A stretch of 64,000 nt of DNA. Origin: Prochilodus magdalenae. Taxonomy: Eukaryota; Chordata; Actinopteri; Characiformes; Prochilodontidae. Positions 11,424 through 23,169 of the stretch are shown piece after piece (position 1 is the first letter of the stretch; every line of letters starts with the position of its first letter). The notes under the pieces were generated by a model, which had not been told where the DNA came from, ran no database searches, and saw only the letters and a program-made list of their open reading frames with translations. The position numbers and the translations under genes were made by a program. The stretch covers positions 156,001 through 220,000 of the forward strand of contig JAMWET010000160.1 of assembly GCA_024036415.1 (NCBI GenBank), written 5' to 3'.

Positions 11424-12066
11424 GAAGAGGAGAGAGATAGTTGAGCAAGACTTGAAGATAGAGCTAGGTAAGATATAGAAAAGTGAGAGAGAGAGATATA
11501 TAGCTAGAAGGCAGGAGAGAGATACAGAGCAAGAATGAAAGAAAAGTAAAGAAGGTGGGCCGGTGAAAGATAAGAGGTGAGAGAAAGCTAGAGTGAACAG
11601 TAGAAACAAAAAAGAGAGATGGAGAGGAGCAGAGAGATAGTAGAACAATAGATGAAGATAGATATGATGTAGAGAAGTAAAAGACAGAGTGATAGATAGG
11701 AGGAGAGAAAGCAACAAAAAAATAGAGTGAGAGAGAAAGAAATGGGAAGAGAGACCATGAGAAAAGTGAAGAAGGTGGGCGTGTGAAAGAGATAACAGGT
11801 GAGAGAAAGGTAGGGTAGACAGTAGAAAGAAAAGTAGGAAGAAAGAGAAATAAAGTGGAGAAGAGAGAGAAAAAGTGAGAGTTGGGAAGAGGAGGAATGA
11901 GAGAGAGAGAGTGAGAGGGAAGCAGAAATAGGAACAGAGAGATATGGACTAAGGGAGTAGAAATAGGAGGAGGGAGAGAGAAAGAAAGAGGGAGATGGGA
12001 AGGTAGAAAACAGGGATGAATGAAAGATAGAGATACGAGGGGGAGAGAAGGATAGGAGGAGAGATG
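11391..12066. repeat. Long polypurine tract with ~220-bp duplication
   Basis: About 675 bp in which the plus strand is overwhelmingly A and G, with occasional T. It begins with pure GA (11391-11420). Within it the motif AGAAGGTGGGC followed by GTGAAAGA and AGGTGAGAGAAAG occurs at about 11541 and again at about 11761, and a preceding AGATGAAGATAG-type motif is also duplicated, so a unit of roughly 200-220 bp is present twice. The long Ser/Phe/Leu frames on the minus strand (for example 11464-12084) are translations of this tract. Confidence 0.9.
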
Positions 12067-12079
12067 CACGGAGGTGTAC

Positions 12080-12480
12080 TGCATATGTGCAGAAAAACAA
12101 GGCTCAGTATCACCAGTGTCTTGAGTTCATTGACACAGTGGCTTACATTAAGACAGCAGCACTCAGCGGTTAATCTCTGAGCCAACAGCTTTCTTTCACA
12201 CTCCTCCATCTGCTCTCGTCTACCTGCTCTGCTGGTGCTGATCTGCTGGGATTTAATGGCACGCTCCAGCCACTGCAGCCTGTCTTGAAGCAGAGAGCGC
12301 CTCTTAAATCTCTGATTAAGACGGGGCTTTTAGAGGCTTAGCCAGATTACACCCTATAATAGCGGTGAAGGCAGCCCACACGGAATTATTCCACACAGCC
12401 CATATGTTTGTCCAAACCAATAGCATCTATTCTTATCTGATTACTGTCTCTCCACCTTTCAGCCTGTCTGGAGTGGACGG
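12080..12480. promoter_or_regulatory. Candidate conserved non-coding block
   Basis: Complex sequence between two purine tracts, with GGATTTAATGG, CTGATTAAGACG and CCAAACCAATAG cores and no coding frame. Its texture differs sharply from the flanking simple repeats. The regulatory role is inference. Confidence 0.25.
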
Positions 12481-12719
12481 AGGGCAGTGATAGCAGGCCG
12501 GGCGCTGGACACTGGCCCCTATCTCTCTCTATGTATTCATTCATCGCAGGCATCTATTCGCCTTGTCATTTTCCAGCCTGACACCACTCTGTACTGGGTC
12601 ATTGCAGAGATGAGGAAAGGTCAATGCACAGCCACCTCCCCCACACCCACTGCCCCCCACCCTCTCCACCCACATATACACAGAGACATACATCAGACTC
12701 ATTTCACTTTCTCTGACTG

Positions 12720-13245
12720 GTCTGCCAATAATGAGAGCGAGAGAGCTAAGAGAGCTGAAGAGAAGGAAGGGAATGACTGAAGGAGAGAGGAAAAAAGGAA
12801 ATGAGGAGAGAATCAGGAGAAGGAAAGCGATAGAGTGACAGAATAGAGGATCAAGGAAGAAGAACTATGAGAAAGAGAAAGGGATAAAATTGAAAGAAAG
12901 TAAGGGAGGATACAACAAGAAAGAGAAAGCTGGAGAAAATGACTGAGTAGAAAGGAGAAAAAGAGACAGAATGTCAAAGGGAGACAAAAGTGGCATAAGG
13001 AGAACGGAAGAGACCAAAATAGAAAGAATATGAGACAGCATCAGGGACGAAAGAGAGAAAAATGATAGGAACAGAGGAAAAGACAGCAAGAGAGATGGAA
13101 AGCGAGCGAGAAAGAGAAAGAGGAAAGAAAGATGGGGATAGAAATGACAGAAACAGAGAGAAAGAGGGCAAGATGAATGGAAGTGAGAGAGAAAAGATGA
13201 TAGACAGGCAGAGAAAAGGGAAATGAGAGAGAGGGAGAAGTATTG
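12720..13245. repeat. Second purine-rich tract
   Basis: About 525 bp of A/G-rich imperfect GAGA, GAAA and GGAA sequence on the plus strand. It is less regular than 11391-12066 and has no clear higher-order unit. Ser/Leu/Phe frames on the minus strand are artefacts. Confidence 0.85.
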
Positions 13246-13987
13246 AAGTCTTTGGTTAATATGTAGCTAATGTCATTAGTGCAGCGCTGCCTCTCCTAGC
13301 CCATTGAGTAAGTGTCTGAAGCTGTTAGCTGCCCAGAGTCCAGCGCTGACAGATTCTGTCCAGAACTCATGTAGGGGCCACGGCTGGAGCAGCGGCAGCC
13401 TTTCAGCACCTTGGCTTTTCATGTGTGTGTGGAGACATGCTCCCTTGCACACTAGGTGAAAACACTGCCCAGGGTCTGATGAAAAGCCTCTAGACGTATG
13501 GGAGTCGGAAGACGTGTGGAGACGTTTTGGAAAACAAAAGTGCCGATCAGCTGTTGCTGTTCTCTGTTTCCTGTTTTTGCGGAAAACCCTGAGCTGTGTT
13601 GAGCAAAAACCCTGAGCTTTGTTGAGCACGCTTCAGGGCTGCAAGCCGATACCTTGTTGTAGTCTTTCCTCATTTTCTTAACCCTATTAGAGAGTGTATT
13701 GCCATCATGCACCCAACTCCATAGTGCTCCATAGTGCAGTAACTCCCGAACATCCACAGATGTTCTTTAATGTCCGGTTCTATGGTAAACCGTATCTCCT
13801 GTTGGACTGACATGCTCTGTTTTACATTCCCAAATAGGAATGTAACAGTCCATTGAAAAATATGGATGCATCAACCTTATAGTGAAGGATGGTGTCATGG
13901 ATGTGATGCCTTAGGTTTGCTCATCGTGGGGATTGAACCCGGATTCTCTGTAGCTGCTTTGTGACAGTATCTGTTATAAATAATATA
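13246..13987. other. Unique sequence with a 22-bp tandem duplication
   Basis: AAAACCCTGAGCTGTGTTGA plus two more bases at 13583-13604 is repeated with one change at 13605-13627. Near 13930-13945 the minus strand reads GGGTTCAATCC, a possible SINE B-box, but I see no A-box partner. Nothing else is recognised. Confidence 0.5.
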
Positions 13988-13989
13988 TA

Positions 13990-14264
13990 CAGGGGTTGGA
14001 CAATGAAACTGAAACACCTGTCATTTTAGTGTAGGAGGTCTCATGGCTAAATTGGACCAGCCTGGTGGCCAATCTTCATTAATTGCACATTGCACCAGTA
14101 AGAGCAGAGTGTGAAGGTTCAGTTAGCAGGTAAGAGCACAGTTCTGCTCAAAATACTGCAATGCACACAGCATTATGGGTGACATACCAGAGTTCAAAAG
14201 AGGACACATTGTTGGTGCACGTCTTGCTGGCGCATCTGTGACCAAGACAGCAAGTCTTTGTGAT
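13990..14264 (+). mobile_element. 5' half of the same Tc1 element, truncated
   Basis: The left end begins CAGGGGTTGGACAATGAAAC after TA at 13988-13989 and aligns without gaps to the first 275 bp of the copy at 6044. The match stops abruptly after TTTGTGAT at 14264. The following sequence is unrelated and no right end is found nearby. It contains the first 30 or so codons of the transposase (MGDIPEFKRGHIVGARLAGA at 14175). Either a later deletion or a rearrangement removed the 3' part. Confidence 0.85.
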
Positions 14265-15440
14265 ACACAGGTAATAGCACAAACCCATCAACTCACCCGA
14301 GAAGGCTACACGTTACTGAAGCTGGTGGCTCAGCTGTGCAGTTTCATCATGTTACAGTGTGGGGACATACTGTCATAGAACAGAGAAGTCAGATGTGCTC
14401 TGGATCGACTCGATCAGTGGCTAAACGAATCCTTGTAGGATGGTATCTTGATGAACCTGTGGTCCCACCCAGTTTGAAACTGTTTTGGCATTCACATTGT
14501 TGACATTGTTGCATTTACACCCGATGTGGATGGTACTTCTGGGTGTAAGGATCACTCTGGGGCTATTTTAGGAGAAGCAGAGCAAACAAGCCAATGGATG
14601 AATTAATGAATTCTGATTGTTATTGTTGCTGCTTATGAACTTTATTAATCTTATTGACCATTATGACTTATAGACTTTATCCAAGGTAAAGCATTGCAAA
14701 GAGACCTCGTCTACTTTAACTTAAAATGAGTAACCATGTGAAATTGGAGCTACCATGTTTTCTGTCACTACATATAAGAAACTGCATGCTGACTTTAATT
14801 CTGTTCATACCTTCAGAAAATAATTCAGAGCATGAAGAGAATATTTTGGATTTGCTTCAGTTAAAGGTGACTGAAGTGTGAAGTATGTTCTTGTTCATGT
14901 GTTTCAGGCTTCATGTTTATTAAATATCAGAATTAATTTAATAATAGCTGAGTTAACTGAGTCCGTAGATGCTTGTAGAACAGTAAAGAATTACAGCATA
15001 TTCAGAAATATCCGTATACGTGTGGATGGTGACTAAGAATAGGGCTTTGCCATTGCAGAGATCGGTAGGGGGTGTGTCTGAGGCTTTGGTCTGGCCAGTG
15101 GTTGGCCTTTCCAGGAATTTCATGGAGCTTTTCTTTTGAAGAATACATTTAGAGACATATAGCTTTGTCTGCAAAGCCACTGTGGTAAACGCTATAGGGT
15201 GCCAGCCAGTGGAGCAGAAGCGATGGAGAAAAGAAGAGGTTTTAGAAGGACTCACCCAGACACACATGCAGGCACGCATTGCTCAGTGTGGTCCCAGTAG
15301 GCGTATCTGCAGACCCATTCAGGCCTGGAGCGTTGTGCATAAGAATCAAGCCCAAAAACAGCACTGACCCCTAACCGAGGTAGAGCTGCTCCACCAGGAG
15401 CCTGCTGCCCATTTATTTCCATTAATGAGCTCCCTCTTTA
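14265..15440. other. Unique sequence, nothing recognised
   Basis: No exon or repeat is recognised. The open frame from the Tc1 fragment continues to 14378 only by chance. Confidence 0.4.
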
Positions 15441-15718
15441 TTTCTCTGCCTTTCTCTTGCTCTCTTTCTGTTTCTCCTTTTCTCTATCTACCTTTCTTTT
15501 TCTTCCTTTCTCCCTCAGTCTGTCCTGTGCTGTACTGTGTGGGTAGAGGGTCTGTGGTTAATATTCCTACACACTTGTTGTCTCTGTTTTCTGGAATTTA
15601 TGGATCTATGGAGTGAATTATGCTGTGATGTTTTTTTGTGACTCATTCTTTCTTTCTCTCTCTCTTTTTCCTCCATGCTCCTCTACCCCTGGCTCCTGAT
15701 TCACTGATGCAGGTGAGT
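15440..15718 (+). promoter_or_regulatory. Splice-like signals: acceptor at 15518, CAG/GTGAGT at 15712
   Basis: A long pyrimidine tract ends in CAG at 15518, and a second pyrimidine tract (about 15645-15695) ends in GATGCAG directly followed by GTGAGT (15713-15718). The second site has a 3' and a 5' splice site back to back, which is the form of a recursive splice site. Alternatively 15519-15712 could be a 194-bp non-coding exon: all three frames contain stops, so it is not an internal coding exon. Signals of this kind also occur by chance in pyrimidine-rich DNA. Confidence 0.22.
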
Positions 15719-16934
15719 AGTTTGTTTTCTGTTATTCCTCTCTGATCCTCTTTATCTCTTTCTGTTATTTCTCACACAGTTGAGCACACAGGCCTTAGCG
15801 AAACAAGCTCTCAGTGGTCTTATTCCATATATGAATGAATGTGGAAGAATTCTGCTGAAGGAAAGTAGGAGTGGAGGATAATAGTGTGCAGTGCAGTCCA
15901 CAGTCAGAGTTACACATACCAGCCAGTATAAAATAATGGGTTTTTTTTATCTGTGCATTATGCATAAAAGAATATCTACATACATACGTTCATATCTGAA
16001 TACATACATGTATATGCGTAGTGCATAAATATGAAACCAATAGAAAGGAAAGTGTCTGTATGTGTTTAGTGCCCCTGTTGGGGGGAAAAGGACTTGTATC
16101 TCCATTATTTGCCATTTTCCATTCATTTTTTGTGACATAATAGCTAATTGGCATGGCAAAGATACAATCAAATGCAAATGTTTAAACACCCCCTATGAAA
16201 TTGCATGTTATGTTGAATTTTAAACACTGTTGGTATTGGTGATGAGGATACCAATACTAGTGACTGACACCATGAAGCAATTGCTTGGACCCTCAGAGAC
16301 AAACAAGACAAATGACTTGAGAAATTCAGATAGGGACGAGCTGCTCGGTGTTTACATGTTTGCCCCACAAGTTTATCTTTCTTCTGTTCAGTTCATCTGT
16401 TTTACACAACACAGATATTTAACATTTAAACAAAATGAAAATCTAATCTAAATCCTTACACACCAAACGCATGCAATGCAACAAGCGATATTGTGTGTAA
16501 ACGATGTTTAGTCGAGCTTTCTCTTAAATGAAATATTTAAGATGTAATTGTATAAATATTAGGATTTATAGTTGGTTAGGTTAGATAGAGATAGTATCAG
16601 TATAGCTACGCTGTATCACCCCATACTTAAGGATCAGGTATCAATACTGGTATCTAAAAGGGAAACCAGTATCTCATTTCTATCGCATTTCTAGGTCACA
16701 TTTGATGCCCCCCCCTAAATATTAATAGTTCAGCAGCAGCTTAGTAGTCATATATACAAATGTACAGAGGTGTATTCTCTGTAAAGCTGTGCTAAATCAT
16801 TTTTGATAATGCATGCATACTACAACACATAGAATCTCAACTCGGTACCCAGACTTTTTGCATAAACCATTATGTGTACACATGCCAGTTTAAAAGCAGA
16901 AAGAAAAACAGAAAAAAGGCTTCTTCAATAGAAC
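15719..16934. other. Unique AT-rich sequence, nothing recognised
   Basis: No exon or known repeat. A run of seven C lies near 16708-16714. Confidence 0.4.
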
Positions 16935-16977
16935 GAATGAATAAATGAATAAATGAATGAATGAATGAATGAATGAA
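16935..16977. repeat. (GAAT)n/(AAAT) tetranucleotide repeat
   Basis: About ten units of GAAT or AAAT in tandem on the plus strand. Confidence 0.93.
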
Positions 16978-17243
16978 ACTGTAATGTATACATTAAAAAC
17001 AGTTTTGGACATGATGAACAGAATGACAGTGATGGGTAATGATATTTCTTAATGGTAGAGATGGTAGATGGTGTTTATAATAATATAAGAACTGTGTAAA
17101 GACTCCCTACGACTTATACTCAAGTAATGGATTTTGTAACAAAACTGTAAACAATATGTATGACATCATAAACTCTCTACACGATACCTCTGCTTCTAAC
17201 ATAAGGTTAATTGTTATCACATATCGATCTAAAACACTTTCAG

Positions 17244-17255
17244 CTGTGTGTGTGT

Positions 17256-17304
<49 letters not shown>

Positions 17305-17374
17305 CGTGTGTGTGTGTGTGTACGCGTGTGTGTGTGTACGCGTGTGTGTGTGTACGCGTGTGTGTGCGTGCGCG
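17244..17374. repeat. (GT)n array with regular TACGCG units
   Basis: A GT dinucleotide array in which ACGCGT-type interruptions recur four times in its second half, ending in GCGTGCGCGCC. It is alternating purine-pyrimidine over about 130 bp, the classical composition for Z-DNA. Cys/Val-rich frames are artefacts. Confidence 0.95.
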
Positions 17375-19400
17375 CCTGACAGGGACATTTACATGCTTTA
17401 ATGATGGGGGACCATGGCGAGTGTGAGGCAGGAGCGGGTGCTGTCAGCGCCCCTAATGAGTAAGTGTGTGCGTGAGTGTGTGTTTAGCCTGGGGCGTTGG
17501 GAGGTTGTGCCCTCGCAGAGCTTCAGCCTGGCATCTGTCTGCACATAGACTTGTACATTCAGCAGACTCGTCTGCATTCCTCCACTGCCTTAATGATCAC
17601 CCCCACTGCTGTCAGCCGGCTGTCAAAGGGGGCGCTCTGCATGTGCATGTCTGCCTTTTGGAGTGTATATGAGCTCTCATCAATAGCTGGGAATACGTGT
17701 CTCTCTCAAGCACAGTGACTGGAAAGGGATTATTTTATATATGAATAATCCATATGCTTTCAGTCACCTTCTGTTCACAAGCGTGATAAAATCATATGTA
17801 TTATGAATTTCTTGCTTGCATGTGAGCTGAGAGAGTGAGTGTGTTTACCTGCAGGCTGATTGCTGTGGGTGTCGCCACTGATACCTGAGCGGTCTGATGT
17901 AACTTCGCACTGTTGTGAGTTTGCCGGAGGTGTGAAGAGGTGTTGGGTCAGATTTGGCACTGTAATGACCTCCCCATTGGCCTCTGAGCAACAGCAGCAC
18001 TAACACAACAACCACATGAATGAGTGAATGACTATAACAGTAAGTTGGCGTTAGAGGGACATGAATGAATCAGTTTTAATGTACTTATTTAATTTTACAC
18101 ATTTATTCAGAAAAAAGTAACATGCAGATGTGATTAATATTAGTACTGTCTTAGAGGAAGGCCTTCCGTCAAAAACAGAGGAATGAAAACCTCGTGATTG
18201 TAATAACACTAACATCTGAAATGGTGGTGCTTTGCTGCCAACCATCCATGGCATATATGCCTTAAAATGCCTTTTATACATTTTCATTTCATTCATTTTA
18301 ACCAGTAACTCATTGAAACAAGCAGATCAGTTCTGTTGCAGATTCAGATTCTAAAGCAGATTCTGAACTTTCAGTTCTGTGTTTGTATTTTCAGTACTTG
18401 TATAAAAGTTTAACATATAGAAGGTGCCTTCATTTTTCCACATACACTGAAAGAATGACCTGTAAACCTGTTGACACAGTATGTAGCCATTTATGTAATA
18501 TAAAAAATAAATAATTCTATGAGATCTGACTGTCTTCACCGTATGGTGGTAGTATGAGGGAATGCTGAATGCTAAAGGAGAGGAAAGAACTCCGGGAACT
18601 TGCTACGACTTGCTGGACCAAGAAGGCCAGACCCCCTTCTTATGATTGTGGTGGGACCAATTGATAAGACTGATGAACAAGAATAATGACATGATGGAGT
18701 GATGGTGGGATTGTGAGAACTTATCATCACAGGAAACAAATGTACAGGGATGGAATGGAATGAGAATGGAATGACCAAACTATATTACTTGCATACATAG
18801 AAATAATCGGAATCAAGTAGAGGTCTAGGGGTGAAAGGCATCCGTGGGAAAGTGTGATTCACGCCTGCTGACACTCACAGAGTTGTATTATTACTCTACA
18901 AAAGCTCCTAGTGTTTCCTGCAGCTCTGCATGCCTTCAGAAAGGCCAGCGTGCGTGGAAGGGCTGTAGTATCGACTGCATCGAGTTTGTCTCCCATTGAG
19001 TCTGACTGCAGCGTTGGCCTGAGCGTGCAGTAGTGAGGTTAAGCCTGCTCAATGTGGGTCAGTCATTAGTAGATTTATCAGTGTCCTGTAGGGAATGCAC
19101 ACTGCTGCCTGTTGGGGCTCTGATCCCCAAGCGGCCCCAGAACTGCTCTGGGAGTGTGGCACTGATGTCAAAGGTCAAGCCACCCGTCTGCCTTAATACT
19201 CTCCCTATTTTGATTTGCATCAGTGGGACATTACTCCCAGCACTGGACAGCAATGAAGTACGTCTGATCTCCTACTGTGTGCTTAGGGGCTGTGTTTTCA
19301 TGTAGCTGTGGGTGAATTGAAAGTTTCCTTCACCCCACACACTACAAAGGAAATGGATCAGCATGTAGAATTGGAGGTTCCGGTCAGCCTTACTGTGCAA
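17375..19400. other. Unique sequence, nothing recognised
   Basis: No exon, RNA gene or clear repeat. The segment 18050-18540 is AT-rich. Small frames on both strands lack domains. Confidence 0.4.
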
Positions 19401-19440
19401 AAGAAGTTCCATGCCGCCTTTATTGTTGGATGCACTGAGA
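19401..19440. repeat. Fragment of a dispersed repeat (pair with 61391)
   Basis: Forty bases align without gaps to 61391-61430 with about 33 matches, sharing ATGC-GCCTTTATTGTT. The repeat family is not identified. Confidence 0.6.
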
Positions 19441-20449
19441 AAGAGAAAATGTTTAGTCAGCGTTTCTGATCTAAGCCAGATGTCGTGTAGTTGCTGACCA
19501 CATGATTATGACACTAACAACATAGACATCTCAATAAAGATAAGAGGTGAGGAGCCTAAGGGTTTCTGACACTGGTTTCCCGCAGGCTAGCGATGTGGTC
19601 CTGGGCTCGTTGGAGGGTTTGACCTGTGAAGTTTGGCTTTGTTCTAACATTACCATGTCGTTCTTCAGAGATTGGATGTTCAACATTGTTATCTACCTGT
19701 TTTCCAAAGATGAGGATGATAAAGAGAGGAGATGGGCATACTGATACTACGAGAGAAGGCATACTGCTATTGAAGTGAGTTGCAGCGGGCTAAAGTTCTC
19801 CTCTACGAGTGGCAAGACCACCTGGGGTGGAATGCAAAAGTTGTGAGATTACAGAACTCATGTCTTCAGTTCTCCGACGGCTTTCGTCACGTCACGCACC
19901 TGTGGGGTTTGTCAGTGATGGATTTTTAAAGCCACCTGTTGCAAGGCATTCCCTTCTTCTGTGGTTTGACATCATCAGCGGTTAGTCGATGTTGACTTTC
20001 ACAGCACAACTGTCGACTTTAAAACCCCTGGCAAACCAAAATCACTAAATATCCGAGTAACAATAAAAGGCATCTGAACTGTGGCCTGTAATTCTACCCT
20101 TGAGTTTAAAACAGTTAGGAAGCTTTGGAGCTCTGCTTGCCCGAAGCTTTAGAGAGCTTTGTTCTAGTATACGGATATCTATTGCACTGTTGTTGCTTTC
20201 AGCTCTAAAGCATCAGGCTCTCTTTTTTCTACGTTCACTGCCTGCAATGTGTGTGTTCTCCTTGTCCTCACTCGCTCTAACTTACTCCAAACACACGTCA
20301 TCTTTCCCTATAGGGAACACACATGCACACACACTCACACATGCCTACCCTTAGCCGCAGTCAGCAGTGCTGCAGTCGTGGTAGGCCTGCTCCGAGCCTC
20401 CTGCTCCACCACATCAATACACTTCTGCCTCACTAAACTACTCCCTCCT
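19441..20449. other. Unique sequence, nothing recognised
   Basis: No exon or repeat is recognised apart from a short CA run near 20320-20340. Confidence 0.4.
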
Positions 20450-20900
20450 CCTCCTCTCGGCCTATTCCTCTTCCTCCTCTTCTGCCTCCGCCTGGCCTTC
20501 CACTGCCCTAATTACACCAGCCGCCCCACCAGCCTGCCATTTATAACAACCCCAAATACACTGTAATTAAGAGGCAGCTTTATAGCCGCTCATAAATAAT
20601 ATCGGGCCATGTATAGAAGGGCCCGTCTCGCGGACCTGTATGATTTTTGCCTATTTTTGGACAGGCTAGTCCATCTACCATTGAAATGAAGCGGTGGATC
20701 ATCTCTATTTGCGTCCGGAGGAATGAGGGCTTCTCCTGTTGCTGTTTCGATGGCGTTCGGCCTTTGATGTAACGCTTGCCGTTGATGTAACACTGGCGCT
20801 GGGCTCGCGGCCCGAGCATCTTTTTCTCTGCCCTGTCATGAGGAAATGTTTCCAACTGCGGTGAACAGGCCCTCTGACTGATCCTAATATACTTGTCTGT
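20450..20900. promoter_or_regulatory. Candidate conserved enhancer-like block
   Basis: Complex sequence carrying CCTAATTACACC (20507), CATTTATAAC (20539), CTGTAATTAAG (20562), CATAAATAATATC (20591), CTATTTTTGG (MEF2-like, 20651) and two TGATGTAAC motifs (20765 and 20783). No coding frame spans it. The site density and lack of decay into simple repeats resemble conserved regulatory DNA. Conservation is not tested. Confidence 0.35.
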
Positions 20901-22340
20901 AGAGCAGTGATGTAATTAATGACTGTAGCAGGCAGAGACAGCAAGCCACAATCGGCAGGCAAACTAGAAACATATGGCTGAAGTGCTCACACATTCACAG
21001 CCTCTTATGGGCTCCCAGAATGCAACACTCTGTCAAGACGTTGGTTTTACTGTATGTATATTATAAATGATTGCACTAGTGCGTCTAATGCCTTATCTCA
21101 AAGTGTAGCTGTATATACCCGACCATGAATGTCCCAACAGTGATGCAATATGGAATATGATTTTGTGTATGAGGTTCAAGTTTGTTAGTTAGACTCAACC
21201 TGAATGGACTTCTCCACCAGCCAATAAAAACAGGGAGTGAAAAGGAGTAAGTACAGAACAATGGAGCCTTAAGTGAGCCCAGTTGAGTGTATATACATCT
21301 GAAGCTCTAAAAGACACGGCACTAATCATATCTTTACATCCATGAGCCTCACTCACATACGTGTACCTGCATCTTCTTTATTGCGTCATAGAGAAAGCTG
21401 TAGCCAGCAGACGAGTCTGTGTTTGTTTATTTACGTCTCCTAGTGATTGGAGAACATGTGAGGTCAGTGACGTGGGTTCAGTTCAGCCACAGCTTAAAAG
21501 TCACAGCTTTGAGTAGTGTGTGATCCCAACCCATTCCATGTGTGATCCCCGGTATTTCAGTCACCCAAACAAAATCTGCAGAAATGAGTCGGGGAATGTG
21601 GGATGTATGATCCTTGATGATCTGTTAGGCCTGCAGACGTCATGTAACCTTTAAGACTTTAAGGGCTTAGGTCTGCTCTATTCAGTTACAGTCGTCTGTA
21701 AAAATCTACATGTATTTGTATTGTGGGGTGTCAGATCTTATCTGCAGTAGGGTGATGTGACTGGATAAGAGAGACGTGTTTGTTCAGCAGCAAATAGCCG
21801 TTGATGGCGTGTTTACCGTGCTCTAGATGAGCAGAACTCGGATGTTGTTCTATTGTGCCGGCGCAGCGTTAGCGCACATTTCCGCCTTTATGAATACGGT
21901 TTACATGTAGCACTATTCCAAGTTTTGCTCTCTAAGTGACTAAGGAGGTCATTATGCATTCGGTAGTTTCTCCTGATTGGGTCGCAGCACTGCCATCATT
22001 ATTTTTTGTATGTCACCCCAGAAACCATCTTGCCCCCTGTACTTCCTGTAGTGCACTGATGTCTGTTAGAATGACAGTGTCATATGGACATGTAGGAAAT
22101 CTCAGAGAGGTATTTGTATCAGTCAGCCCTTTTCCGAGCTGTTCTCTGCTGGTGTAGACTCGTTTTCCGGGCTCTAGTGGACAGGTGAAATGGCTGTGGG
22201 GTACAGAGGGAGAGAAAGAAAAGAGAGGAGCTGTGGATTGTGCTTGACGTGGAAAGCTGAAGGAGGGATGCGTCCTCACATTTATCGCTCCTGTTTACTT
22301 GCAGCTTGTTTTCCGTTTTCCTGCAGCCCTATTTTGAGTG
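20901..22340. other. Unique sequence, nothing recognised
   Basis: No exon, RNA or mobile element. Short frames only. Confidence 0.4.
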
Positions 22341-22349
22341 CTTTTAGGC

Positions 22350-22920
22350 TGTTCCTCTGCCTTTCTCTCTCTCTGTCACTCTCTTTCTCTCTTTCTCACA
22401 CTCTGTATTCAACGTTCCGCCTCCTGTGTTGCGACTGAGCACACAAACACTGTCATGGTGAGAAAACAGGGAAAACAAATGTTTTTCTTTTCTTATTCTC
22501 TGCTGCTGAAAAGGTGATAAAGGCAGGAGACACTGAAAGGCAAAAAAAAGAGGGATGGAGAGGAAGAAAAACGAAAAAAGAGGAGCACAAAGGAAGCCCT
22601 GTTTGGAAGACCCTTACACACAATGGTCCATCTGCTGGAGACACAGAAATGCACAACACACACACACTAGCAGTATCAAACACACTCTCACCCAACCCCT
22701 CATTCAGACTCTCTCTCTCCTTTTCTTCTTCTAAGACCACCCAGACTCTTCTTCAGCCCCATTTCCTCCAAATAGCCCCCAAGCTCCCGCTATTACACCG
22801 CCTTATGAATATGAGAGAGAGAGAGAGTGAACAAGAGAACGAGGAGAGCAAGAGGTAGAAACGGGAAAAGAGAGAGAACAATACAGAGAGAGAGGGAGAC
22901 ATGAAAAGGAAGAGAGAAGT
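22350..22920. repeat. Short CT tract and imperfect purine-rich tract
   Basis: A CT-rich run at about 22356-22400 and a purine-rich imperfect GAGA stretch at about 22811-22910, with mixed sequence between them. The reading frames here are low-complexity and unrecognised. Confidence 0.7.
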
Positions 22921-23066
22921 TACCTACGCCGTCAGAGATCCCGCTCATGTGAGCCAAGGATGAAATCTCACCTGGACCTGTCCCTCTCCCTCTCATGCTC
23001 TTTCTCTCTCTTCCCACTGTGATCCGCTCATGTGATAGAGCCAAGGCATCCAGCTCAGCACCTCAA

Positions 23067-23169
<103 letters not shown>

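Noticed and set aside
11187..12209. Long Ser/Leu/Phe-rich frames on the minus strand
   Set aside because: They come from the polypurine tract. Overlapping frames are equally open, as expected of low-complexity sequence.
13925..13950. Third SINE suggested by a B-box-like motif on the minus strand
   Set aside because: No A-box at the right distance and no shared SINE body.
15519..15712. Protein-coding internal exon between the two splice-like sites
   Set aside because: All three frames contain stop codons. Only a non-coding exon or a recursive site remains possible.
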